A DNA stretch of 38,961 nt from contig CAYSMC010000025.1 of the NCBI GenBank assembly GCA_964432115.1, positions 1 through 38,961 on the forward strand, given 5' to 3'. Under the pieces are notes generated by a model, which saw only the letters and a program-made list of their open reading frames with translations, made no database searches and had not been told where the DNA came from. The position numbers and the translations under genes were made by a program. Shown piece after piece: positions 18,301-25,299 of this stretch (positions are counted from its first letter, which is position 1; each line of letters begins with the position of its first letter). Source of the DNA: JAAZKO01 sp964432115. Lineage in GTDB: Bacteria; Patescibacteriota; Microgenomatia; UBA1400; PJMF01.

Positions 18301-18675
18301 GAAGGTTTTTTGGTTCCTGGAGGTTGTGGAGCAACTAGCTGTGCTGGCACAGCTCTCGACCCTCTAATTAATACTTTAAATAATAATGGAGTGAATACCG
18401 TTGCAGTACCAACACCTAGTGGCAGTCCAGGACAAATTACTGATGAAATTAGCAATTATCTAGCGGAAGGCAATTTAATATTAGCATTAACCCACACTAG
18501 GGGTTTTGGGCATTATTATGTGATTACTTGCGTTGAATCTCCTGGATATGTCACAGCCTATGACCCATGGTGGGGTCAGAATGTGGTTCATCGGGTAGTC
18601 TCTAGCTCAGCTGAAGGATTAATATCAGGAACCGACAACACTTATATTAGAAACATGTATTTAGTACAAAATTAA
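15388..18675 (+). CDS. Large membrane protein with C-terminal C39-type cysteine peptidase domain
   Basis: 1095 residues. The first about 750 are Q/K/E-rich and mostly helical, with a low-complexity stretch at about 205-245 (S-S-G-S-S-A-A-K). Hydrophobic segments lie at about 765-795 (L-L-A-L-A-T-G-A-L-M-A-L-L-A-L) and 875-900. The C-terminal domain (about 925-1095) has the C39-like layout: Y-Y-S-Q-K-D-Y, S-A-C-G-P-V-A-I-A-M-I-L with candidate nucleophile C952, G-H-Y-Y-V-I with H1042, and Y-D-P-W-W-G with D1059. C39 domains usually cut leader peptides next to ABC exporters; here no exporter is seen and the domain follows a membrane helix, so it may process or degrade something outside, or act on the wall. 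First gene of the run leading to PrgI. Confidence 0.78.
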   Translation: MTNQGNIDNFRLDLKRLASLNNLQLDELKEIIEFCANFFGQNLPQKFGKAFNSPFLIQGFSGKTFKLARGNKIESQEKIIADLNQDQAVEQSQKEKIIDELKKQQNKILQENLFLSDFVAFLEQSSLQLAKFLDQDHKQALAKLGSDFFNHIGLAAKVSSSQILLKELQKLEDSPAIWQKVNSDLAQPMLTIIESQQTQFAKKQETTDQQKSTTSATTDIQGQKKKSSGSSAAKIADDQDSGTEEEPTIDEIKQTLPEDFSKEFNLARLDDHSKLYIRSLAIIAVNQSLQIQFANLSKEQLADLGFAGVPNFDQLSLESRQQLLSITFSKIESLLASGKYDLKELISTPSLRISFAKDTALKVMTDIRGGEIFAQELGQLTSSGQNQPKIKQQLVKDQEQSLIQDQLQDLSSQKAEAFFAKLDSQPTLQGEFVTNITRSFTRVTKNNFLNEWQKIVVDDKNAREKSFLARENILPVIDVFIQQNYPVSYIENFDWQRFQTHFGKEIINQETYLANEQLIKNLLISYWKTQRAEWSYTIHQGIDNELYATEDLENLWQDLDNVKDKQAQQRRAVYLRQLQQQARFNLINAEAVTNVFAGSTRDKINFDGFQQEQIDHLNQLNAVYQQSFLNIVNEGGPTTQQLTLSYYFPEEEYVLDNVLLQTTSFPQFSAYDLGALNYNQAFGPNEAGKYPLLRTLNNEGGIENQIQDGLGAVKNISGKAIDFLGQKAIRAGLDYATGGAFETLPEPIKQMIEQIAWGEIKKRLEPILKILLALATGALMALLALISKIVSFFGLGGGVRETSPIIAKKTIWSEIADATQSIVNPRSTAAVADNQLANRATITDSQSVAVSPTRLPNTSIGSTVSQVSHGVMTTATQAVITAFSLAAGGMLIYQTVLNSAFLTQFPTGGSRGGGTAVFCDDVVVGNLTYYSQKDYNNVTICGGQCTFGSSACGPVAIAMILNEDPITMSTREGFLVPGGCGATSCAGTALDPLINTLNNNGVNTVAVPTPSGSPGQITDEISNYLAEGNLILALTHTRGFGHYYVITCVESPGYVTAYDPWWGQNVVHRVVSSSAEGLISGTDNTYIRNMYLVQN

Positions 18676-18676
18676 G

Positions 18677-19087
18677 ATGAAAAAAAACAAGAAGAAACTT
18701 TTATTTATTATTTGTATACTAATACTAATTTTATTAGTGCTGTTATTTGCTAGACAAAAAGCAGAAAAGGACACCGTGCCCAACTTACCTCCCACTCCAG
18801 AACCAGAAGAACCAGTGTTAAGAGATGCTTTCCCCATAGATGAACCCGTAATGAGTGAAAATGCTGAAGAAGAACTCCGCCAAGTTACTGAATTAAAAAA
18901 CATATCACCAGTCACTACACCAAATTTTAGTATTGAATATTCTTACAAAACTGGTGGTTTTATAGTCAGGTCAGATTTGGGTTTAAACGCTACAGAAAAT
19001 GCATTAAAAGTATGGTTAAATGAAAAAGGTTTCAGCGCTATTAAAAGTGAGCGTTTTACATATCAATCAAACAAACTGTCTTTATGA
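18677..19087 (+). CDS. Small membrane-anchored protein of the secretion-like operon
   Basis: 136 residues, family not recognised. Six lysines in the first seven residues after Met precede a strong membrane helix (about 8-25). A proline/glutamate linker (P-P-T-P-E-P-E-E-P) leads to a soluble domain at about 75-136 containing F-S-I-E-Y-S-Y-K-T-G-G-F and W-L-N-E-K-G-F. The start is 1 nt after the upstream stop and its end overlaps the PrgI start by 4 nt (ATGA), so the three genes are probably translated together. The helix-plus-linker plan suggests an extracytoplasmic accessory part of the same machine. Confidence 0.7.
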   Translation: MKKNKKKLLFIICILILILLVLLFARQKAEKDTVPNLPPTPEPEEPVLRDAFPIDEPVMSENAEEELRQVTELKNISPVTTPNFSIEYSYKTGGFIVRSDLGLNATENALKVWLNEKGFSAIKSERFTYQSNKLSL

Positions 19088-20070
19088 CACAACACCCCAT
19101 TCCTCAAGACATTACCGGCTATAAGTTTCACCTCATCGGTAGTATGACTCTCAAGCAATTTGGAGAATTAGCTGCTGGCGCCATTATTGCTTTCATTGTC
19201 TATAAAAGCAATCTCATAGGTGTAGTGAAATGGCCAATGTTTGTCTTGATTGTCATTCTAGCCGTCATGATTGCTTTTGTGCCTATTGAAGAAAGACCGC
19301 TTGATTTTTGGATCATTACTTTCTTTAAAAATCTTTGGAAACCAACCAAGTTTTTCTGGAAAAAGACTCCTAAAATTCCCGACTTTTTTAATTATAAACC
19401 CGGAGAACATCAAAACCTCAACATCACTCCAGACGTTAATTATTCGCCGGCTAGAAAAAAACGCATTCAAGAATATTTAAAAAGCATCCCCAACGACGAT
19501 GAAGAACTTGATGAGTGGGATAGTCACTATAATCAAAAAGCTAATGAACTAGTCGCCAATTTTGATCAAATCAAAATTAAAGTAGAAAATATTTCTGTTC
19601 AACCTGATGGAGGCACTAATAAACCACAACTTAAAACCAGAATTAGAAAACTAAAAAATTTAGTAGAGATTCAAGAACAGCAAACTCAAAAGCCAAAATT
19701 ACAGACCGCCACAATAAACAACGAACGCTTGACAACACCCTCAACTCCAGTAACAAACGAGCAAACAGTTATAGCCAAAGAAATAAATGGCCAACGAACA
19801 GAAACAGCCCAAGCTAATCAACTCATCGGCGTGGTGAGTGACCGTGATGACAAACCAGTGAACAATGCGCTCATTGAAGTTTTTGCAGCCAATCAAGATC
19901 AAGCACTACGTATTAGTAAAAGCAATGCGGCGGGAGAGTTTTACATCAAAACAGCCCTTCCCAATGGGGAGTATCAAATTAAAACCGAAGCCGAGAATTT
20001 AAATTTTGCTCCTCTTTCCATTAGGTTAACTGGTCGTTTAGTGCCAAACATTAATATTATTGCTGATTAA
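19084..20070 (+). CDS. PrgI family protein with C-terminal carboxypeptidase-regulatory-like beta-domain
   Basis: 328 residues. Residues 1-95 are a PrgI domain: I-P-Q-D-I-T-G-Y-K-F near the start, two membrane helices (about 23-41 and 47-66) and P-L-D-F-W-I-I-T-F-F. PrgI is the VirB3-like partner encoded before VirB4 in Gram-positive conjugation systems. A long polar linker (about 100-245) is rich in Q, T and N. The last 80 residues resemble a carboxypeptidase-regulatory/Ig-like beta-sandwich: G-V-V-S-D-R-D-D-K-P-V-N-N-A-L-I-E-V-F, then G-E-F-Y-I-K-T-A-L-P-N-G-E-Y. The start overlaps the upstream gene by 4 nt. The added beta-domain may sit on the ATPase side or outside, depending on topology. 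Confidence 0.85.
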   Translation: MTQHPIPQDITGYKFHLIGSMTLKQFGELAAGAIIAFIVYKSNLIGVVKWPMFVLIVILAVMIAFVPIEERPLDFWIITFFKNLWKPTKFFWKKTPKIPDFFNYKPGEHQNLNITPDVNYSPARKKRIQEYLKSIPNDDEELDEWDSHYNQKANELVANFDQIKIKVENISVQPDGGTNKPQLKTRIRKLKNLVEIQEQQTQKPKLQTATINNERLTTPSTPVTNEQTVIAKEINGQRTETAQANQLIGVVSDRDDKPVNNALIEVFAANQDQALRISKSNAAGEFYIKTALPNGEYQIKTEAENLNFAPLSIRLTGRLVPNINIIAD

Positions 20071-20104
20071 TACCAAGACTCTTTTATTAGCAGAGAAAAT
20101 CTAG

Positions 20105-20110
20105 TAAACT
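20105..20110 (+). promoter_or_regulatory. Possible -10 box (TAAACT) before the TraC-like gene
   Basis: TAAACT stands 12 nt before the ATG at 20123 in a 52-nt gap. No Shine-Dalgarno sequence is present, so a very short leader is likely if this promoter is used. Confidence 0.3.
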
Positions 20111-20122
20111 GAAATAAGACTC

Positions 20123-21100
20123 ATGAGTGATAACACAATTAGTTCCACTACACAAGAATATCTTGACGTTTTTGATATTACCAATGATCTGGTGATTCTC
20201 AAAGATGGGGTGGTGTCAATCATTATGCAAATTGGCACCATGAACTTTAGTCTTTTAGCAGAACAAGAACAAGATGCCATTATGTATACTTATGGAGCCC
20301 TACTCAATTCTCTAAATTTTCCCATTCAAATTAACATTCAATCTAACATTAAAGATGCTAGTAGATATTTAAGATTGCTTGACAATCAAATAAAACAAAG
20401 TAAATCCAAGGCAAAATCCCAATTAATTGGAGAGTATCGAGATTTTATAGCCAATTTGATTCGTGAACGCAATGTTTTAGAAAAAAAGTTTTTTGTGATT
20501 TTACTCACCAATGCGGCAGAAATGGGTCTTTATACTGCGGAAAGTGTTTTACCAGGCAAAACTAAATTTGATATTAATAATTTTGAAAAAACAGTCTTAA
20601 TTGAAAAAGCGACCACCATTTTAGACCCTCGCAGAGATCACTTAATTAGTCAATTCAATCGTATTGGGTTGTTTGCTAGACAACTAGATACTCAAGAAAT
20701 TATTCAAAATTTTTATATTAATTACAATCCAGAATCAATGGAGGGGCAAGAAATAACCAATAGTGAAAGTTACACCACTCCTATGGTAAAAGCTAGTCTA
20801 ACTAGTGAACAAAATTTGAATCGAGCAAACCAAGGATTATCACAGACCGTAAACGCTACCCCAAATCAAGAACAAAATCAACCGCCCATTCAAACATCTG
20901 TTCAGCAGCCCGCTCAAGCACCTGTTCAGCAGCCCATTCAAGCACCCGTTCAGCAGCCCGCTCAAGCACCCGTTCAAGCGCCTGTTCAACAACAACCAGA
21001 TCAAGCCTTAAATTTTAGTGAAGAAATTACTTCTTTGCAAACAGATGCGATCAATAACGATTCACCAACTGACAAGCAAGCTAGTATCGCGAAACTTTAA
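20123..21100 (+). CDS. TraC/VirB4-N-like protein of the secretion-like system
   Basis: 325 residues. Residues 1 to about 205 match the TraC-like domain seen beside VirB4 in Patescibacteria: T-Q-E-Y-L-D-V-F-D-I-T-N-D-L-V-I-L-K-D-G, then L-L-A-E-Q-E-Q-D-A-I-M-Y and L-N-F-P-I-Q-I. It resembles the N-terminal, non-ATPase part of VirB4/TraC proteins and has no Walker motifs. The rest is a Q/P/A/V-rich tail with an eight-residue tandem repeat (Q-Q-P-A-Q-A-P-V), probably a flexible linker. Its stop codon directly abuts the VirB4 ATG, so the pair is co-translated and the products probably bind each other at the inner membrane. Confidence 0.78.
   Translation: MSDNTISSTTQEYLDVFDITNDLVILKDGVVSIIMQIGTMNFSLLAEQEQDAIMYTYGALLNSLNFPIQINIQSNIKDASRYLRLLDNQIKQSKSKAKSQLIGEYRDFIANLIRERNVLEKKFFVILLTNAAEMGLYTAESVLPGKTKFDINNFEKTVLIEKATTILDPRRDHLISQFNRIGLFARQLDTQEIIQNFYINYNPESMEGQEITNSESYTTPMVKASLTSEQNLNRANQGLSQTVNATPNQEQNQPPIQTSVQQPAQAPVQQPIQAPVQQPAQAPVQAPVQQQPDQALNFSEEITSLQTDAINNDSPTDKQASIAKL
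20903..20986 (+). repeat. 24-nt tandem repeat encoding Q-Q-P-x-Q-A-P-V
   Basis: Three full 24-nt units at 20903-20926, 20927-20950 and 20951-20974 differ at only a few positions and are followed by a half unit at 20975-20986. They code for the flexible tail of the TraC-like protein. The copy number could vary between strains. Confidence 0.8.
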
Positions 21101-23278
21101 ATGCCATCATTAAACTTAAACCTACCATTCATTAAAAAACAGAAACCAGCCATTGATCCTGTGGCGCAGAAACAAATCGATGCAGAAACATACACTCAAG
21201 AAAAATTGAAAGATTTTTCTCGCGGTTTAGTCACTATTCAAGACATTATTGCTCCAGAAGCAATCGAAGTTGATTTCACCTATCAAAAAATTAATTCTAC
21301 CTACACTAGAACTTTGTTTGTCGCTGGTTATCCTCGTAGCGTACCGGCCAACTGGCTATCACCCTTGATTAACTTCCCTACTCAAGCTAATATTTCAATG
21401 TTTGTTTTTCCATCTGACACTAGTGAGATTTTAGATAATTTAAAACGAAAAATTACTGAAATGGAGGCTGAAATTACTTCAGATGTTAGATCCGGCAAAA
21501 TTAGCAATATCAACACCGAAATTAAACTTAATGATGCTCGGGTTATGCGTGAACAATTGGCTGCGGGATCAGAAAGATTTTTTCAATTTAGCCTATATGT
21601 CACTATTAAAAGTGAGAATAAAGAACAATTGGAAAAAATTACCAAAGCTATTCAGTCTACTTTAGGATCACTACTTATCGTCTCCAAAAAAACCGCTTTA
21701 CAAATGGACGAGGGTTTTAAAACGACTTTACCCATGGGTGTTGATCGTTTGTTAATCACTAGAAACATGGACACCACTTCCCTAGCCACCACTTTTCCCT
21801 TTACCTCTTCTGAATTGACAATGGAAACCGGTATTGTATATGGCATCAATGAACACAACGATTCTTTAGTTATTTTTGATCGTTTTAAGATGGAAAACGC
21901 CAATATGGTAATTTTTGCTAAATCTGGAGCTGGTAAATCTTATACTGTTAAATTAGAAATTTTAAGACAACTAATGTTTGATACAGAGATTATTGTTTTA
22001 GATCCAGAACAAGAGTATGAAGAATTATGTAAAATGGTTGACGGCGAGTACGTCAATTTTACTTTTGGTTCTGAAGCAAAAATTAACCCCTTTGATCTGT
22101 CCAATCTTTATGAAGAAGGAGAAAATGAATTGGGCCAAAAAATTTTGTCTTTGCATGGATTGTTAAAAGTCATGTTGGGTGAAATGACTCCTCAACAAGA
22201 GGCCATCTTAGATCGCGCCATTATTGCCAGTTATAAAGCTAAGGGAATTACTCCCGACCCCAATACTCAAACCAACACTCCTCCATTGATGGAAGATCTT
22301 TATAAAGCCTTGGTAGGCATGGAACAAGAAGATGGCGATGATTTAGCTGCACGTCTAGAAAAATTTATTACTGGTTCTTTCCGCGGCATTTTCGATAAAG
22401 CTTCTAATGTCGATATTCGTTCGCCTTTCACTGTCTTTAGTGTCAAAGAAATGGAAGAAGAACTCAGACCAATTGCCATGTACGTAATTCTTGATTTTAT
22501 CTGGACAAGAATTAAAAAAGATTTAAAAAAACGCATTTTAGTCATTGATGAAGCTTGGTACTTTATGATGCATCAAGATAGTTCAGCATTTGTTTATTCG
22601 ATGGTAAAAAGAGCTCGCAAATATTATTTGGGTATTACCACTATTACTCAAGACGTTGAAGATTTTCTACGCAATGATTATGGCAGAGCTATTGTGTCCA
22701 ACTCATCAATTCAGTTTTTAATGAAACAATCTACTTCCTCAATTCCACTGTTAGCACAAACTTTTTATTTATCTGAGGGAGAAAGACAGCTATTGGTTGC
22801 TTCAGATGTCGGTGAAGGCATCTTTTTTGCTGGACAAAATCATGTCGCACTACGAGTAATTGCTTCTGACAAGGAACATCAGGCCATTACCACCGATCCG
22901 GAAGAAATTTTAGCTCAAAGAAAAGAAGTAGAAATTGAACGAGAGCTGAGGCGGCACAGACTTGAACAAAATAATACCAGCCAACAGTCTGGTTTAAATA
23001 AGTCAGCTCAAGAAAAAATCGGTGATTTTGACAAACCAAATAAAATTCCTTGGCAGGGAGAAGCAGTCGATCTAAGCCAAGATGTTTTAGCCGATGCTGA
23101 GCGTCAAGCAGAACTAAGCCTCAAACAAAGCCCAGTCTTACCGCAAATCAAAAATGTTTTTGATGGTGAACAAGCACCACCAAATACTCAAACAGAAACT
23201 CTAGACAATAAACAAGCTGAAGCAACAACAAAAAAGCAGCATTTTGCTTATTCAATTGACGACTATCAAGCCTCATAA
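21101..23278 (+). CDS. VirB4 family type IV secretion ATPase
   Basis: 725 residues. The N-terminal VirB4 domain (about 45-235) includes F-V-A-G-Y-P-R-S-V. The ATPase domain carries Walker A S-G-A-G-K-S with K279 and Walker B R-I-L-V-I-D-E-A-W with D483 and E484; I-T-T-I-T-Q-D-V-E-D-F is the motif following Walker B in this family. VirB4 powers assembly or transport at the inner membrane and is the most conserved part of such systems. The C-terminal about 120 residues are polar and poorly conserved. It starts immediately after the TraC-like stop codon and ends 104 nt before dnaA. Confidence 0.93.
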   Translation: MPSLNLNLPFIKKQKPAIDPVAQKQIDAETYTQEKLKDFSRGLVTIQDIIAPEAIEVDFTYQKINSTYTRTLFVAGYPRSVPANWLSPLINFPTQANISMFVFPSDTSEILDNLKRKITEMEAEITSDVRSGKISNINTEIKLNDARVMREQLAAGSERFFQFSLYVTIKSENKEQLEKITKAIQSTLGSLLIVSKKTALQMDEGFKTTLPMGVDRLLITRNMDTTSLATTFPFTSSELTMETGIVYGINEHNDSLVIFDRFKMENANMVIFAKSGAGKSYTVKLEILRQLMFDTEIIVLDPEQEYEELCKMVDGEYVNFTFGSEAKINPFDLSNLYEEGENELGQKILSLHGLLKVMLGEMTPQQEAILDRAIIASYKAKGITPDPNTQTNTPPLMEDLYKALVGMEQEDGDDLAARLEKFITGSFRGIFDKASNVDIRSPFTVFSVKEMEEELRPIAMYVILDFIWTRIKKDLKKRILVIDEAWYFMMHQDSSAFVYSMVKRARKYYLGITTITQDVEDFLRNDYGRAIVSNSSIQFLMKQSTSSIPLLAQTFYLSEGERQLLVASDVGEGIFFAGQNHVALRVIASDKEHQAITTDPEEILAQRKEVEIERELRRHRLEQNNTSQQSGLNKSAQEKIGDFDKPNKIPWQGEAVDLSQDVLADAERQAELSLKQSPVLPQIKNVFDGEQAPPNTQTETLDNKQAEATTKKQHFAYSIDDYQAS

Positions 23279-23300
23279 GCCAAAATTGCCCCTTGCCAAA

Positions 23301-23321
23301 TGTGGAAAACCCTGTGTATAA
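23301..23321. promoter_or_regulatory. Two DnaA-box-like sites upstream of dnaA
   Basis: TGTGGAAAA at 23301-23309 and TGTGTATAA at 23313-23321 are each one mismatch from TGTGGATAA. Their place in the dnaA promoter region suggests DnaA autoregulation or an extension of the origin. Confidence 0.55.
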
Positions 23322-23382
23322 CTGTGCTTGCTATTTTTCTTTTGTAAATTTAATTCTGCCCCAACGCCGTAAAGGTTAATTT

Positions 23383-24903
23383 ATGTCAGAACAAAGTTAT
23401 GATGATCAAACCATAGAACAAATTTGGCAAATGGCCAAAAATGATTTAGAAACTAGCCTGAGTCCAGCCATCTTTAATACCTGGATTCTTCCCAGTCCAC
23501 TCACTCAAATTAGAATTGTTGATGAACTAAAAGCCGAAGCCACCATTAATTGCATGACAGCTTTCCACGCCACCAATCTCAAATCAAATCTTTATTTGCC
23601 AATAAAAACAGCTTTGGAAAAGTATGTTAATCGACCACTCGAAATTGTTTTTGTGGTCGGCAACAATAAAAAAGATACAAAAGCTAACAACGGTTTTAGC
23701 AAAACTGATTTGCGTCTCGATCCAGCTAAAAAACAGGAACAAAAAAATCACGATCAATATAAAAAAAGCGCCGATGAGCCAGGACTACTCTCTCCCACGG
23801 TTGATGAGCTATTTTCTTACTCTAATATAAAAAATAATACGGTGGACAGGTACCTTTTAAGAGCTAAACAAATTGGTTTGAAAAGTGATTTTACTTTTAA
23901 AAATTTTGCTGTTGATCCTAGTAATCAAATGGCTCACGCAGCAGCCACTAAAGTAGCCAGCAGTCTCGGTTCTAGTTATAATCCGCTCTTTTTATATGGA
24001 GGGGTTGGCGTGGGTAAGACCCATTTAATGCACGCTATTGCTAATTACGTTTTAAAAAACGAACCAGATACTAATATTGTTTTTTGTACCGGCGAACAAT
24101 TTACCAATGAGATTATTCGTTCTATTCAAAATAAAAACTCTGCTCAGTTTCGTAACAAATATCGTCGAGCAGAGTTATTATTATTAGATGATATTCAATT
24201 TATTGCTGGTAAAAAAAGTGTTCAAGAAGAATTTTTCCATACTTTTAATGCCTTAACTGCTAATAATTCTCAAGTCGTTTTAACTTCAGATTTACCACCG
24301 CACGAAATTAGTCTCTTAGAAGATCGAATTCGCTCACGCTTTGAAGCGGGTTTAATGATTGACATTCAACAACCAACCCTAGAATTACGAACAGCCATTC
24401 TATTGCTTAAAGCCCAATCAAATCACATTAACATTCCCAACCATTTAGCTCAAAGAATTGCGGCTCAAGTAGATAGCGCTCGAAGAATTGAAGGAATTAT
24501 AAAAAAAATTCGGAGTGCGGTAGAATTACGGGGGGCAGAAATTAATGTAGAATTAATTGATTTAATTCTTAAAAAGGAAATTCGGCAAAACCATCAAAAA
24601 ACCCTAAGAGTAAAACCTCAAGACATTATTCAAAGCGTCAGTAACCACTTTCATCTTAAACAAAGCGCTATTAAGGGAGGAAGACGCAATAAAGAGCTAG
24701 TTAGGGCTAGACATATAGCTATGTATTTGTTAAGACAAGAATTAAATAGTTCGCTGGAAGAAATTGGTCAATGGTTTAGTGGACGAGATCACACCAGCGT
24801 AATTTATGCTGTCAAAAAAATTGAGAAAGAACTTTTAGTCGATGAAGCCATTGCTCAAGATGTCTCAGCCCTAAAAATGTCTTTAGTGGCAATTTCTCGA
24901 TAA
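23383..24903 (+). CDS. dnaA: Chromosomal replication initiator protein DnaA
   Basis: 506 residues with all four domains. Domain I (about 8-90) begins E-Q-I-W-Q-M-A-K and includes F-N-T-W-I. A variable lysine-rich linker covers about 100-160. The AAA+ domain has Walker A G-V-G-V-G-K-T (K212, T213) and Walker B L-L-L-L-D-D (D269, D270). Domain IV ends with the DNA-binding signature G-R-D-H-T-S-V-I-Y-A (G467-A476). It binds DnaA boxes and opens the origin. AAAGG at 23371-23375 is a fair ribosome binding site, unlike most genes nearby. Box-like sites upstream suggest autoregulation; the origin follows the gene. Confidence 0.97.
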   Translation: MSEQSYDDQTIEQIWQMAKNDLETSLSPAIFNTWILPSPLTQIRIVDELKAEATINCMTAFHATNLKSNLYLPIKTALEKYVNRPLEIVFVVGNNKKDTKANNGFSKTDLRLDPAKKQEQKNHDQYKKSADEPGLLSPTVDELFSYSNIKNNTVDRYLLRAKQIGLKSDFTFKNFAVDPSNQMAHAAATKVASSLGSSYNPLFLYGGVGVGKTHLMHAIANYVLKNEPDTNIVFCTGEQFTNEIIRSIQNKNSAQFRNKYRRAELLLLDDIQFIAGKKSVQEEFFHTFNALTANNSQVVLTSDLPPHEISLLEDRIRSRFEAGLMIDIQQPTLELRTAILLLKAQSNHINIPNHLAQRIAAQVDSARRIEGIIKKIRSAVELRGAEINVELIDLILKKEIRQNHQKTLRVKPQDIIQSVSNHFHLKQSAIKGGRRNKELVRARHIAMYLLRQELNSSLEEIGQWFSGRDHTSVIYAVKKIEKELLVDEAIAQDVSALKMSLVAISR

Positions 24904-25203
24904 AGACAAGCACATTAAAAAACTGATGGTTAGGTGTTTATTACAATTAAAATCAAAATTTTAATTAAGTTATCAAGATTTCTTAATAACTTTGTGGAAA
25001 AACCCTGAATAAACTGTGAATAAAAGTGAATAACTTTAGGGGTAATGTTAATTACCTGATTGACTTTTACTACAATATTGTGATTATTCAACAAAAAAAC
25101 TCACCATTTTTTTGTGTTTATTCACAATAAAAAAAAATAAAATAGACCGATGAATCTCTATTAAAAATTAGTGTTTTTATTTTTTTAAACTTTTACACGG
25201 TTC

Positions 25204-25221
25204 CTACTACTACTATTACTA
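25204..25221. other. DnaA-trio element
   Basis: The top strand reads CTA four times, TTA, then CTA. On the other strand, read 3' to 5', this is GAT x4, AAT, GAT: six consecutive matches to the trio consensus 3'-(G/A)A(T/A)-5'. Trios load DnaA onto single-stranded DNA during melting. Confidence 0.75.
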
Positions 25222-25278
25222 ATTAAAGTTAAATTAATTAATATAAAAAAACCATTAGTGACAATTAATATTATCGTT

Positions 25279-25284
25279 TACAAT
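25279..25284 (+). promoter_or_regulatory. -10 box (TACAAT) for dnaN
   Basis: TACAAT lies 15 nt before the dnaN ATG, which would give a leader of about 8-9 nt without a clear Shine-Dalgarno sequence. Confidence 0.45.
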
Positions 25285-25299
25285 AAATAAAAAGAATTT

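Larger units (their letters stand above)
24904..25299. other. Replication origin oriC (dnaA-dnaN intergenic region)
   Basis: This 396-nt non-coding AT-rich region holds DnaA-box-like 9-mers: TGTGGAAAA (24993-25001), TGTGAATAA (25015-25023), AGTGAATAA (25025-25033), TTATTCAAC (25084-25092) and TTATTCACA (25118-25126). A box-like TTTTACACG (25191-25199) precedes a short GC cluster (CGGTTCC), a DnaA-trio (25204-25221), and then an A/T-only stretch around 25228-25253. The order box, GC cluster, trio and AT-rich DNA matches the basal unwinding arrangement known from Bacillus subtilis. The dnaN promoter lies at its right end. Confidence 0.85.

Noticed and set aside
20903..20986. Short tandem repeats that could suggest a CRISPR array
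   Set aside because: The units are contiguous without spacers, in frame, and encode a Q/P/A/V-rich tail.
24904..25299. A small RNA or gene in the dnaA-dnaN gap
   Set aside because: No coding frame of note and no tRNA-like fold; the DnaA boxes and trio explain the region.
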